Assembly: GCA_023231445.1 (NCBI GenBank)
Contig: JALNVF010000004.1
Location: forward strand, 1 to 45,986
Direction of reading: 5' to 3'
Source: Treponema sp.
GTDB taxonomy: Bacteria; Spirochaetota; Spirochaetia; Treponematales; Treponemataceae
DNA: 45,986 bases
In this document: positions 1 through 8,735 of the stretch, piece by piece
Numbering within the stretch: position 1 is the stretch's first letter
How the letters are laid out: each line of letters begins with the position of its first letter
Program-made: the position numbers and the translations under genes
The notes under the pieces: generated by a model
The model's input: only the letters and a program-made list of their open reading frames with translations
Databases searched by the model: none
What the model was told of the DNA's origin: nothing

Positions 1-1
1 A

Positions 2-1012
2 AAAGATCCGGCTAAATATAAGAGTATCATGCGTGAACACGGTCATCTTTCCGAACTGATGTCTCTTTACGGCGAATATAAAAAAGTACTCAAAGGAATT
101 GAAGACGACACGGAAATGATCACCAATGAAGAAGACCATGACATGAAAGAAATGGCCCGTGAAGAACTTAAATCATTCGAAGAAAAAAAGCCCCAACTTG
201 AAGACCAGATAAAGTTTAAGCTGATTCCCCCCGATCCGCTTGATGAAAAAAACATTATTATAGAGATCCGCAACGGTGTCGGCGGTGATGAAGCGTCTTT
301 GTTCGTCGCTGATCTGTATGAAATGTACACCCGTTTTGCCGAGATGAAAGGCTGGAAATATGAAATTATGAACGCAACTCCGACCGAAGTAGGCGGATAC
401 AAGGAGATTTCGTTTTCTCTCAGCGGTAAGTTCGTTTACGGGACACTCCGGTGGGAAGGCGGCGTGCACCGTGTACAGCGCGTTCCTGCAACAGAAGCAC
501 AGGGAAGGATCCACACAAGTACGGTTACTGTCGCTGTTCTTCCTGAAGCTGAAGAAACAGACATCGTCATAAAGCCGGACGACGTACGAGTAGACGTTAT
601 GCGTGCAGGCGGTCCGGGCGGACAGTGTGTTAATACGACGGATTCAGCAGTGCGGCTTACCCATATTCCGACAGGTATTGTCGTTATCCAGCAGGATGAA
701 AAAAGTCAGATAAAGAATAAGGCAAAAGCATTCCGTGTTCTCCGTGCACGGCTGTTCGATCTGGAAGAAAACAAAAAACGCGCAGAGCGCGACGCTGCAC
801 GCAAATCAATGGTAGGTTCGGGAGACCGGAGCGAACGGATCCGCACCTATAATTTCCCGCAGAACCGCGTCACCGACCACCGCATAAATCTTACACTGTA
901 CAAGCTTGATCAGTTCATGCTCGGATATATGAACGAAATGCTTGACGCACTTAATGTATATGCAAAGGAAGAACAGCTCAAAACAGACGTCTCGGAACTG
1001 GAAAAAAACTGA
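2..1012 (+). CDS. prfA: Peptide chain release factor 1 (3' part; start lies upstream of window)
   Basis: Releases finished peptides at UAA and UAG stop codons on the ribosome. The frame is open from base 2 (KDPAKYKSI before the first ATG at 29), and family members are about 350-360 residues, so the true start lies before the window. Counting from the ATG at 29, the PAT tripeptide that reads the stop codon (RF1-type PxT, not the RF2 SPF) is at residues 153-155. The catalytic GGQ is at 197-199 in AGGPGGQCVNTTDS. The PAT-GGQ spacing matches E. coli RF1, and the C-terminal GSGDRSERIRTYNFPQNRVTDHRI block is present in full. The stop overlaps the start of prmC (TGATG), so the pair is translationally coupled. 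This is ordinary prfA-prmC order. Confidence 0.97.
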   Translation, partial: KDPAKYKSIMREHGHLSELMSLYGEYKKVLKGIEDDTEMITNEEDHDMKEMAREELKSFEEKKPQLEDQIKFKLIPPDPLDEKNIIIEIRNGVGGDEASLFVADLYEMYTRFAEMKGWKYEIMNATPTEVGGYKEISFSLSGKFVYGTLRWEGGVHRVQRVPATEAQGRIHTSTVTVAVLPEAEETDIVIKPDDVRVDVMRAGGPGGQCVNTTDSAVRLTHIPTGIVVIQQDEKSQIKNKAKAFRVLRARLFDLEENKKRAERDAARKSMVGSGDRSERIRTYNFPQNRVTDHRINLTLYKLDQFMLGYMNEMLDALNVYAKEEQLKTDVSELEKN

Positions 1013-1911
1013 TGACTATACGAAGCGCACGGTGTGAGGGTATTGCACAGCTTGCATCATCCCCTACCCCCGCGCTTGATACGGATGTACTGCTTGAATA
1101 CAGTACCGGATGCAGCAGATCCTGCTTTCTTTCTCACGGTGAAACGGAATTAACGGCTCAGCAGATAACTGATTTTACCGCTGCCGTTGCGCTCCGGCAG
1201 ACGGGACTTCCGGTAGCATACATAACAGGACATAAAGAATTTTACGGGATTGATTTTCTGGTAACAAAAGATGTCCTTATTCCCAAACCTGATACGGAAC
1301 TCATGGTTGAGCATGCATTGAACTGGATTACCGGCAATGCCGTCCACATACTTACCGATTCCATACGTATTGCCGACATATGCACCGGAAGCGGCTGCAT
1401 TGGACTGAGCCTGCTGCACGAACTCCGGATTCCGGTTTCTCTTACGCTCACTGATATCTCTGCGGCGGCGCTCAGTATTGCCCGGCAGAATGCTTTACAC
1501 GTTCTGCCTCAGGAACAGCAGAAAAACATATCTTTCCTGCAGGGAGATTTACTGCAGGCCGTACCGGAGAATACCCTGTTTACCATGCTGCTGAGCAATC
1601 CCCCGTATATACCGGCAGCAGAAGTTACCGGCCTGCTCCGTGACGGACGGAGTGAACCGCGTCTTGCGCTTGACGGCGATGCCGGTACAGCGGACGGAAC
1701 TGCCGGCAGCAGCGACGGTCTGGCAGTTATCCGCCGGCTCGTACCACAGGCTTTTGCTCACCTTGCGCACGGTGGTATATTCATGCTTGAAACCGGGGAA
1801 TACAACGCGGAGGAAGCAGCCTTGTTAATAAAAAAAACCGGCTTCACACAGGTAACAACGTACCGTGATCTGGCCGGCCAGTTACGTTTAACTACAGGCA
1901 GTAAACAGTAA
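1012..1911 (+). CDS. prmC: Release factor glutamine methyltransferase PrmC
   Basis: SAM-dependent N5-glutamine methyltransferase that modifies the Gln of the release-factor GGQ loop. At 299 aa it has normal family length. The SAM-binding loop is at residues 119-132 (RIADICTGSGCIGL) and the diagnostic catalytic NPPY is at 196-199. The substrate-recognition stretch appears as PKPDTE (91-96), where most relatives have PRPDTE. The N-terminal helical domain covers about residues 1-85. It overlaps the prfA stop by one base, so enzyme and substrate are co-translated. Its stop is one base from the end of the convergent permease gene, leaving no room for a dedicated terminator. Confidence 0.95.
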   Translation: MTIRSARCEGIAQLASSPTPALDTDVLLEYSTGCSRSCFLSHGETELTAQQITDFTAAVALRQTGLPVAYITGHKEFYGIDFLVTKDVLIPKPDTELMVEHALNWITGNAVHILTDSIRIADICTGSGCIGLSLLHELRIPVSLTLTDISAAALSIARQNALHVLPQEQQKNISFLQGDLLQAVPENTLFTMLLSNPPYIPAAEVTGLLRDGRSEPRLALDGDAGTADGTAGSSDGLAVIRRLVPQAFAHLAHGGIFMLETGEYNAEEAALLIKKTGFTQVTTYRDLAGQLRLTTGSKQ

Positions 1912-1912
1912 T

Positions 1913-3130
1913 TTATTTGGAGGATTTCCGCTTCTTCGACATAACGTCGAACAGGACCGCAAGAAGAAGTACCAGACCTTTTACCGCTTTCTGCCAGTTG
2001 GAATCCACACCCAGGATAGACATACCGTTATTCAAAACTCCCATAAATATAGCACCAATAACGGCTCCTCCTACTGTTCCCGTTCCGCCGTATGCAGAAG
2101 CTCCGCCGATAAAGCAGGAACCGATTGCATCCATTTCGTAGTTTGTTCCGGCAGTCGGAGCGGCCGAATTAAAACGGGCAACACAGGCAAGGGCTGCAAC
2201 CGCAGAAAGAAATCCCATGTTCGTATATGCGAAAAACATGACGTGATCGGTGTTGACGCCGGAAAGCTGTGCTGCTTTAGCGTTACCGCCGAGTGCATAC
2301 AGATAGCGTCCCGGAACAGTATTCTGTGTATAATATGCGTATACTGCAACGATTACTGCAACGATTATAAGAATAACAGGAATACCTTTATCCCGTCCGA
2401 GCAGTGAAGCAACAACAAGAATGACGGCACAGAACAGCACAAGACGTGCAATGAACAGCCCAAGTGCGGTTGTTTCATATCCCTTTCTGCGTTTTGCACC
2501 GCGCTGGAGGAATTCCGATATAACAAGTACGATACAGCAGACAACTGCAACTATCATTGTTACCGTAAACGTCAGTGCCATGGCTTTATCAGGATTATCA
2601 TTCAGCATCTGATAAGAAACGGAAGGCAGATAACTTGTAAACAGTGACAGATATTTATCCGGCATTGGGGAAATTGTTAATCCGTTGAGTACAATAAGTG
2701 CAGCACCGCGCCACAGAAGCATACCTGCAAGTGTAACAATGAACGGCGGAATATGCACGAATGCAATCCACATACCATGCCACGCTCCGATCAGAATTCC
2801 GACAAGAAGGCATACAAGAATTGCAGCATATATATTCCAGTGCAGATTGGCTATCAATGTACCTGCTATAGCACCAACAAAAGCAACGATGGAGCCGACT
2901 GAAAGATCGATGTTACCGCCGGTCAATATACAAAGAAGCATACCGGTTGCCAGTATGACGACATATGCGTTCTGGTTAATAATATTCGTAATGTTTGACG
3001 GAGCAAACAATGAACCGTTGTCAGTAGCGACAATAAGAACCTGAAAAAGCAGCATTACTACTATCAGCGCAATGAACATAGTATTGTTTTTCAGAATCCG
3101 CTTTATACTGTAAGATGTTGACGTTGACAT
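1913..3130 (-). CDS. mmsB: Multiple-monosaccharide ABC transporter, permease (MmsB/XylH type)
   Basis: Inner-membrane channel subunit of a CUT2-type sugar importer (405 aa). There are about ten hydrophobic segments, starting at residues 17-37. The conserved GNIDLSVGSIVAFVGA loop and the C-terminal AIGSCFIGGASAYGGTGTVGGAV region are typical of XylH/MmsB permeases, which are longer than MglC or RbsC. The start is fixed by AGGAGG 7 bases upstream. It lies 12 bp downstream of the ATPase gene and is the last gene of the sugar block. It ends face to face with prmC. The family is firm; the substrate cannot be read from the permease. Confidence 0.93.
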   Translation of the reverse strand: MSTSTSYSIKRILKNNTMFIALIVVMLLFQVLIVATDNGSLFAPSNITNIINQNAYVVILATGMLLCILTGGNIDLSVGSIVAFVGAIAGTLIANLHWNIYAAILVCLLVGILIGAWHGMWIAFVHIPPFIVTLAGMLLWRGAALIVLNGLTISPMPDKYLSLFTSYLPSVSYQMLNDNPDKAMALTFTVTMIVAVVCCIVLVISEFLQRGAKRRKGYETTALGLFIARLVLFCAVILVVASLLGRDKGIPVILIIVAVIVAVYAYYTQNTVPGRYLYALGGNAKAAQLSGVNTDHVMFFAYTNMGFLSAVAALACVARFNSAAPTAGTNYEMDAIGSCFIGGASAYGGTGTVGGAVIGAIFMGVLNNGMSILGVDSNWQKAVKGLVLLLAVLFDVMSKKRKSSK

Positions 3131-3142
3131 AATTTCCTCCTA

Positions 3143-4699
3143 TCACGCTTCGGCAGCAGCCGCCTGCACACCTTTGTCCGAATTAATGATGCATGCCATG
3201 ATTTTTTCCTGAGTAGCATCTCTGCCAGGCATTTCAGCAATCATTTTACCCGCATTCATAACATAAATACGGTCGCTCATACCGAGAATCTCGGGCATCT
3301 CCGATGAAATGAAAATAACGGATTTTCCTTCTTCCACCATCCTGTTAATAATGCAGTAAATTTCATATTTTGCACCTACATCAATACCCCTCGTAGGTTC
3401 GTCAAGAATAAGGATATCGGGATCAGCAAAAAGCCATTTGCCGAGCAGAACTTTCTGCATGTTTCCGCCGGAAAGATTTACAACGTCTTCATCAATCGTT
3501 GCACATTTTGTATGCATTTCTTTTACATACTGTTTTGCAACTTCCCGTTCTTTATCAAAGTTGATAATACTGTGATGTGAAATTTTTTCAGGCTTTGCCG
3601 ACGAAGTATTACGGCAGATTGATTCTGAAAGAATCAGCCCGTTTCCTTTACGGTCTTCCGTAACATAGGCAAGTCCGTGACGTATAGCAGATTTTACCGT
3701 GGGGAAATGTACTTCCTGTCCGTCCAGATACACATGCCCTCTGATGTCTGAGCCGTACGAATGCCCGAAAATACTCATAGCAAGTTCCGTACGTCCGGCT
3801 CCCATCAGTCCGCTTATTCCCACAACTTCACCTTTGCGTACCTTAAGATTAACGTGATCACAGACTTTTATTCCTTCGAATACAGGATGATCGACACACC
3901 AGTCCTTTACTTCGAAGCATACGTCTCCGATATGAGGCACCCGCTTCGGGAACCGGTCTGTAAGATTACGACCGACCATCGCAGAAATAATTGTATCTTC
4001 TGTAAAGGAATCTTTTGACTTATCAAGCGATTGTATGACACTGCCGTCACGAATGACAGTAATTTTATCCGCTACATAAGAAACTTCATTCAGTTTATGT
4101 GAAATAAGGATGGAAGTCATTCCCTTTTTCTTGAACTGAAGAAGAAGGTCAAGCAGATGTTTTGCTTCTGTATCATTAAGAGAAGCAGTCGGTTCATCAA
4201 GAATAAGCAGTTTTACATTCTTACCGAGCGCTTTCGCAATTTCGACAAGCTGCTGCTTTCCAACACCAATATCCTTTATCAGTGTATGTGAAGATTCTTT
4301 AAGACCAACCATTTTCAGGAGTTCATCTGCTTTACCGAACGTTTCGGCCCAGTTAATTTTTCCTTTATTTCCCCGCTCATTGCCGAGGAACATATTCTCA
4401 CCGATTGTCAAAAGTGGAACAAGGGCCAGCTCCTGATGAATAATAACAATACCTAATTTTTCACTGTCTTTTATGTTTTGAAATTTACATACATTGCCAT
4501 TAAAGACGATATCACCGCTGTACGTGCCGAACGGATAAATACCGCTCAAAACGTTCATAAGCGTAGATTTACCTGCACCGTTCTCTCCGACAAGTGCATG
4601 TATTTCACCCTCCTGAACTTCAATACTGACATCATCGAGTGCCTTTACACCGGGGAATGTCTTGGTTATATGTTTCATTTCCAATAATGTCTTTGCCAT
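3143..4699 (-). CDS. mmsA: Multiple-monosaccharide ABC transporter, ATP-binding protein MmsA (two ABC domains)
   Basis: Energises sugar import (518 aa, tandem ABC cassettes). Cassette 1 has Walker A GENGAGKST (residues 38-46), a non-canonical signature IGVGKQQ (144-150) and Walker B LLILDEP. Cassette 2 has a degenerate P-loop GLMGAGRTE (297-305, Arg where Lys is usual), a canonical LSGGN signature (409-413) and LILDEP (429-435). This asymmetry is normal for the MglA/XylG/MmsA family, which usually has one catalytically weak site. The IYPFGTYSGDI and GIVIIHQELALVP stretches point to the MmsA (GguA) branch. GGAGG lies 4-5 bases before the ATG at 4699. A 6-bp hairpin (4714-4731) sits just upstream of this ribosome-binding site. 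Confidence 0.95.
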   Translation of the reverse strand: MAKTLLEMKHITKTFPGVKALDDVSIEVQEGEIHALVGENGAGKSTLMNVLSGIYPFGTYSGDIVFNGNVCKFQNIKDSEKLGIVIIHQELALVPLLTIGENMFLGNERGNKGKINWAETFGKADELLKMVGLKESSHTLIKDIGVGKQQLVEIAKALGKNVKLLILDEPTASLNDTEAKHLLDLLLQFKKKGMTSILISHKLNEVSYVADKITVIRDGSVIQSLDKSKDSFTEDTIISAMVGRNLTDRFPKRVPHIGDVCFEVKDWCVDHPVFEGIKVCDHVNLKVRKGEVVGISGLMGAGRTELAMSIFGHSYGSDIRGHVYLDGQEVHFPTVKSAIRHGLAYVTEDRKGNGLILSESICRNTSSAKPEKISHHSIINFDKEREVAKQYVKEMHTKCATIDEDVVNLSGGNMQKVLLGKWLFADPDILILDEPTRGIDVGAKYEIYCIINRMVEEGKSVIFISSEMPEILGMSDRIYVMNAGKMIAEMPGRDATQEKIMACIINSDKGVQAAAAEA

Positions 4700-4742
4700 T
4701 GGAACCTCCGTAACAGCACGATGATGTGCTGCATTTTATAGA

Positions 4743-4796
4743 AAAGGCAGAATCTTTTCCCCGTCATACGATGAATATGAAGGTGATTCTGCCTTT
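4743..4796 (-). terminator. Stem-loop between chvE and mmsA
   Basis: A perfect 12-bp inverted repeat (4743-4754 AAAGGCAGAATC with 4785-4796) with a 30-nt loop follows the chvE stop on the minus strand. After the stem the minus strand reads TTTTC, not a long U-tract. It is therefore more likely a partial terminator or RNA-stabilising stem that keeps chvE expressed above mmsAB than a full stop. Such intercistronic stems are well known in binding-protein transport operons. Confidence 0.6.
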
Positions 4797-4813
4797 CATG
4801 CGGTCAAATCAGA

Positions 4814-5896
4814 CTACTGAAGATCAGATGCTTTATAGTATCCTGAATCAACAAGAAGCTGTTTATAGTTATCTTTTGTTGCGAACACAGGATCGCAGAG
4901 ATATGACGGAATAATTCCTGTTCCGTTATTGTATGTCTTTGTATCATTGACTTCAGGATTTTTTCCCTGCATAAGAGCATCAACCATACCGACAACCTTC
5001 TCTGCAAGAGTACGTGTATCCTTGAAAATCGACATAGCCTGTACACCTTTAATCATATTCTTTACGTTCGGTTTATCGCAGTCCTGTCCGGTGATAAGCG
5101 GGAAGTTGTCTGCAGCATAACCGGCAGCAACGAGCGCGTTGGTAATTCCCATAGCGACTGAATCGTTTGAAGAATATACAGCGTCAAGTTTCTTGCCTTT
5201 CGGACCGTATCCCTGTGAAGAAATAAGGTTTTCCATACGGGCCTGTGCGGTTTCTGTTGACCAGTTGAGTGTTGCACACTGTGCTTTTGATGTCTGGCCT
5301 GACGGGCAGACGAGAACGCCTGAATCAAAATACGGTTTCAGAACATCCATAGCACCACCGAAGAAGAAATTGATATTGTTGTCATCAGGAGAACCGGTAA
5401 AAAGTTCGATTGTGGCAGGATTATCTTTCGTGCGGTTTTTAAGGCCGAGTTTGTCAACAAGGAAGTCACCCTGGATTGTTCCGACTTTATAGTTGTCGAA
5501 TGTTGCATAATATGAAACAGCCGTTGAATTCATAATAAGGCGGTCATAGGCAATAACTTTTACACCCTTTCTCTTTGCAGTATCAAGAACGTTCTTGAGA
5601 GCAGAACCGTCGATTGAAGCAATAACGAGAATTTTGTCTCCCTTTGTGACCATATTCTCAATCTGAGATGTCTGCGTCGCAATTTCGTTGTTTGCATACT
5701 GCAGGTCAACTCTGTATCCTGCTTTCTCAAGCTGAGCTTTCATGTTAGCTCCGTCCTGATTCCAGCGCTGAAGGTCTTTTGTCGGCATAGAAACACCGAT
5801 CGGGGTTTTCTTGGAAATTTTCTTCGATCCCCAGGCAAAAACATCAGCTGAAGAGATCAGTAGTCCGGCCATAGCCAATGCAATGATTTTTTTCAT
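4814..5896 (-). CDS. chvE: Multiple-monosaccharide-binding periplasmic protein (ChvE type)
   Basis: Periplasmic sugar receptor that delivers monosaccharides to MmsAB (360 aa). It has a signal peptide MKKIIALAMAGLLISSADVFA with predicted cleavage after residue 21. The mature part is a Peripla_BP_4 fold very close to ChvE: SMPTKDLQRWNQDGANMKAQ, LQYANNEIATQTSQIENM, AYDRLIMNSTAVSYYATFDN, GSPDDNN and VNDTKTYNNG are all family signatures. Residues that bind sugar in ChvE-like proteins (RW near the N-terminus, DR in AYDRL, N/D around SSNDS and TGQDCD) are present. Start fixed by AGGAGG 6-7 bases before the ATG. Its own upstream region carries a candidate operator and leader hairpin. Confidence 0.95.
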   Translation of the reverse strand: MKKIIALAMAGLLISSADVFAWGSKKISKKTPIGVSMPTKDLQRWNQDGANMKAQLEKAGYRVDLQYANNEIATQTSQIENMVTKGDKILVIASIDGSALKNVLDTAKRKGVKVIAYDRLIMNSTAVSYYATFDNYKVGTIQGDFLVDKLGLKNRTKDNPATIELFTGSPDDNNINFFFGGAMDVLKPYFDSGVLVCPSGQTSKAQCATLNWSTETAQARMENLISSQGYGPKGKKLDAVYSSNDSVAMGITNALVAAGYAADNFPLITGQDCDKPNVKNMIKGVQAMSIFKDTRTLAEKVVGMVDALMQGKNPEVNDTKTYNNGTGIIPSYLCDPVFATKDNYKQLLVDSGYYKASDLQ

Positions 5897-5930
5897 AAGT
5901 TATCCTCCTGTTGATTAACTTACATTTCTG

Positions 5931-5963
5931 CGTGCTGCCGGTATACACCGGCGTATATGCACG
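5931..5963 (-). promoter_or_regulatory. Nested inverted repeat in the chvE leader
   Basis: GCCGGTATACACCGGC (5937-5952) has perfect 6-bp arms around ATAC. It is enclosed by a second pair, CGTGC (5931-5935) and GCACG (5959-5963). It lies 35-67 bases before the chvE start codon, in the probable 5' leader. It could be an mRNA hairpin or a protein operator; the sequence alone does not decide. Confidence 0.45.
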
Positions 5964-5985
5964 TTTATTCCGTTTTCTGATTGTA

Positions 5986-6033
5986 AGTATATCTCCGATC
6001 GGATAACGCAGACGGCTGAAATTCTTGAATTTC
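5986..6033 (-). promoter_or_regulatory. Candidate activator-dependent chvE promoter with dyad
   Basis: On the minus strand a -10-like TATACT (5991-5986) is preceded at 17 bp by a poor -35 (CGTCTG, 6014-6009). Immediately upstream lies a perfect dyad, GAAATTC-TT-GAATTTC (6018-6033). A weak -35 with a dyad abutting it is the usual shape of a promoter that needs an activator. The obvious candidate is the AraC-type response regulator encoded upstream. This is inference from position; no binding motif is known to me for this regulator. Confidence 0.4.
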
Positions 6034-6084
6034 TTGCTATTTTATAGTCAAAAACTGAAAAAAATGATATTTCTCCGGTGTTAT

Positions 6085-6114
6085 CTGGATTTTTTTGTCC
6101 TGAAAAAAATCCAG
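6085..6114 (-). terminator. AT-rich hairpin after the sugar-binding lipoprotein gene
   Basis: A perfect 12-bp inverted repeat (CTGGA followed by T7, mirrored by A7 and TCCAG) with a 6-nt loop begins 8 bases past the stop of the upstream gene. The stem is mostly A:T and there is no separate U-tract, so it may only partly end transcription. It marks the boundary between the four-gene sensor/regulator part and chvE-mmsAB. Confidence 0.4.
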
Positions 6115-6121
6115 AAAGTTG

Positions 6122-7159
6122 TTATTTGCGGTATACCTCTCCGTATGTATGAAATCCTGACTTTATAATCACGTCATCAATATTTGCCTTCGTGACGATC
6201 TGCGGTTCAAGCCATATTACAGGAATATTTCCGTACCCGTTATTAATCCGGTCCTGTCCCTGAACAACATCCTCGACCGAATTCCCACGGGCAAGAAGGA
6301 CGGCACATTCTGCAGCTTTTTCTGCAAGTTTCGTGATCGGTTTATAGACTGTAAAATCCTGCAGCCCCCGTACAATATTCTGACAGGCGGCTATATCCGC
6401 ATCCTGCCCGCAGACAGGAATATGGCGTTCCGGATAATACACGGAAAATGCCTGAATGACGCTCCCTGCCACGGAATCGTTTCCGCAGATTATTGCATCA
6501 GGAATTCTGCCTGTTGTAACAAGATTCACCGCTTCCTGATACGACAGATCGTAGTTCCAGCCTGCCGTATAAAACGTACCTGTTATGCGGACAGGGGTAT
6601 TGTTTATTACCTTTCCGACTCCCTGTTTTATAAGCGTCATGTTATAATCTTCGTCGGGACCAAGAATGCAGTACCAGTTACGTCCGTCTGTTTCCGAAAG
6701 AAGCTGTTTTGCCATAAGTTCGCCGACTTTTTCCGTATCAACCGTAATATACATACTTATATTTGCGTCGGTTATAAGCCTGTCATATGAAATAACGGGA
6801 ATACCCTTGGTACGGAGTTTCTGGATCGTTTCAGTAAGCGAATCGCGTTTTTTCGGGACAACGACGACAACATCAACTTTTCTGTCTGCAAGATACAGAA
6901 GCTGCCTGTTCTGTTCATCCACGCTGTTCCCCGCGTTCTGTACAATAACGTCCGCACCCTGTTCCTTTGCGGTGTTCATGAACACATCAAGATCACGCTG
7001 CCACCGTTCAAGAGCCAGCGTATCTATTGAAAAGCCGATCACAATTTTTTTCTCGTCGGACCGGCTTCCGCTGTTCGCTGCCACAGGAGAAGCGGATTTC
7101 TGTTTTCCGCAGGAAACAAACAGAAACAGCAGTACATTAACAATCATGAGTTTTTTCAT
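6122..7159 (-). CDS. Sugar-binding lipoprotein (XylF/ChvE-like, Peripla_BP_4)
   Basis: Second extracytoplasmic sugar receptor of the cluster. An upstream in-frame start at 7195 would overlap the preceding gene by 26 bp. The ATG at 7159 (345 aa) is preferred because GAGAG lies 7 bases upstream and it begins a classic lipoprotein signal, MKKLMIVNVLLFLFVSC, with the lipobox Cys at residue 17. The mature protein follows XylF closely: GFSIDTLALERWQRD, ISYDRLITDANISMYITVD, ICGNDSVA, VCGQDADI and NNGYGNIPVIWLEP. It lies 10 bp after the response-regulator gene. It may feed MmsAB or act only as an accessory receptor for signalling. Family call firm, role uncertain. Confidence 0.9.
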   Translation of the reverse strand: MKKLMIVNVLLFLFVSCGKQKSASPVAANSGSRSDEKKIVIGFSIDTLALERWQRDLDVFMNTAKEQGADVIVQNAGNSVDEQNRQLLYLADRKVDVVVVVPKKRDSLTETIQKLRTKGIPVISYDRLITDANISMYITVDTEKVGELMAKQLLSETDGRNWYCILGPDEDYNMTLIKQGVGKVINNTPVRITGTFYTAGWNYDLSYQEAVNLVTTGRIPDAIICGNDSVAGSVIQAFSVYYPERHIPVCGQDADIAACQNIVRGLQDFTVYKPITKLAEKAAECAVLLARGNSVEDVVQGQDRINNGYGNIPVIWLEPQIVTKANIDDVIIKSGFHTYGEVYRK

Positions 7160-7169
7160 TTGATATCTC

Positions 7170-8735
7170 TCAAATATTATTTTTTGATGAATCACGATAT
7201 TCAGTCGGTGTCATGCCGAATTTATTTTTGAACAGCCTGCTGAAATAATTCTGATCATTGTATCCGACAGACGCACTTACCTCCTTTACGCTTACGCGGG
7301 GTTCTTTAAGAAGCAGACAGGCTTTTTCCATACGTATATCAGTCAGATAGGTAATAAAATTTTTATTTTTTTCTTCTTTAAATAGTTTACTTAAGTAAAA
7401 CGGACTGACACCGACTTCCACAGCGGTTCGTTCAAGCGAAATATCTTCCTTCATATGTCCGTTCATAAATCCGCAGGCTTTTTCTATAATAGGATTCTTA
7501 AAATCACCGGAGATACGCAGAATATGAGAAGCACATTCATTACATCTGTTGCGTACAAACTGTTCAAGCTGCACAAGATCATTCTCACTGCTCAATATGG
7601 AGAATGCATTACTGAACGCTTCATTGTGATACGTATTATCCGTTTCTGTCGTAATATTACGGACATTAATAAGAAGCTCAAACAGCGCATTTTTTATTTT
7701 ATCGAGTTCCCCTTCATATTTTTCCGTAAGCGCAGCACAATACGCATTAACTAATACGGAAGCGCCGTTTGCGTCACCTGCCCTGACCCGGGCAAATATT
7801 TTTTCTGCCGTTTCTCCGATATTACTATTCCCGTCAGATTTTTTGGTATCGTTTTCAAAAAAGATACCCCCTCCCGGAGGTGTTCTGTTTAACGCGTCAA
7901 GTGCGCCATTATATATCATCGTAGTCTTCTGCTGATCAGACTCTGCGCGGCTTATACCTGCACGGATTCCGGAACAGACATTTATGGACAAGAGTCTGTA
8001 GATATCAACAATCTGCACTTTGAGCTGTGCCTCCGCAGCATTTTTAGTCCCTGAACAGGAGATGGGAAAAAATACGGCAATTCTGTTCAGCATAAAAGAT
8101 CCGACAAGACATCTGCTCTTCGACTTTAGGACGTCGCGTATTTTTACATACAGTTCATACTGATTTTTCGTTTCGATATGAGGAATTTCAAGACAGCAGA
8201 AACACCAGTACGAATCTGTTATATTAAAATATGAAAAATAATCGGATACGTCCTTACCGCCGCCGAATATGGCAGAATAAATAAAATCACTTTCAACCAT
8301 AGGAGAAACCAGATCAAGTTTCTTATGCAGTTCAACTTCGTTTGAAAGCCGTCCCCTTATCTGATCCACAAGGTTCATGGCTCCCCGCACTGTTTCAATA
8401 ACCGTATTACGATTAACCGGTTTCGTAAGATATTTATACGCTCCAAGATTTACTGCTTCCTGTGCGTACTGAAAACGGTCGAATGCGCTTAGAATTATAA
8501 TCACCGTATTCGGTTTTGACTGTGTAATACATTTAAGCGTTTCCAGTCCGTTGATTCCGGGCATGTTTATGTCCATAAAAATAATATCAACCTGATTCTG
8601 TGCAGTCAGATTAAGCGCATCGGAACCGGAAAGAGAAAAATACAGATTAACCTGACCGGGAAAGTTTTTCTCAATAATAAATTTGAGCGAGTCGATCATA
8701 ATCTGTTCATCATCGGTAAGCAGTATGTTATACAT
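7170..8735 (-). CDS. Response regulator, receiver plus AraC-type HTH (YesN family)
   Basis: Transcription factor of the adjacent three-component sugar system (521 aa from the ATG at 8735). The CheY-like receiver (1-125) has the acidic pair DD at 8-9, phospho-acceptor Asp55 (IIFMDINMPG), SAF in place of the switch Ser/Thr region, and Lys in YLTKPV. A long variable middle follows. The last 100 residues are a two-motif AraC/XylS domain (RTAVEVGVSPFYLSKLFKEE and ASVGYNDQNYFSRLFKNKFGMTPTEYR). A longer frame opens at 8792, but the receiver begins at MYNILLTDDEQ and AGGA lies 8 bases before this ATG. The start overlaps the ancestral stop of the kinase gene (8728-8730). Expected target: the chvE promoter. 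Confidence 0.93.
   Translation of the reverse strand: MYNILLTDDEQIMIDSLKFIIEKNFPGQVNLYFSLSGSDALNLTAQNQVDIIFMDINMPGINGLETLKCITQSKPNTVIIILSAFDRFQYAQEAVNLGAYKYLTKPVNRNTVIETVRGAMNLVDQIRGRLSNEVELHKKLDLVSPMVESDFIYSAIFGGGKDVSDYFSYFNITDSYWCFCCLEIPHIETKNQYELYVKIRDVLKSKSRCLVGSFMLNRIAVFFPISCSGTKNAAEAQLKVQIVDIYRLLSINVCSGIRAGISRAESDQQKTTMIYNGALDALNRTPPGGGIFFENDTKKSDGNSNIGETAEKIFARVRAGDANGASVLVNAYCAALTEKYEGELDKIKNALFELLINVRNITTETDNTYHNEAFSNAFSILSSENDLVQLEQFVRNRCNECASHILRISGDFKNPIIEKACGFMNGHMKEDISLERTAVEVGVSPFYLSKLFKEEKNKNFITYLTDIRMEKACLLLKEPRVSVKEVSASVGYNDQNYFSRLFKNKFGMTPTEYRDSSKNNI

Noticed and set aside
7159..7195. Upstream start for the sugar-binding lipoprotein
   Set aside because: It would overlap the preceding gene and place 12 residues in front of a perfect lipoprotein signal; GAGAG supports the start at 7159.
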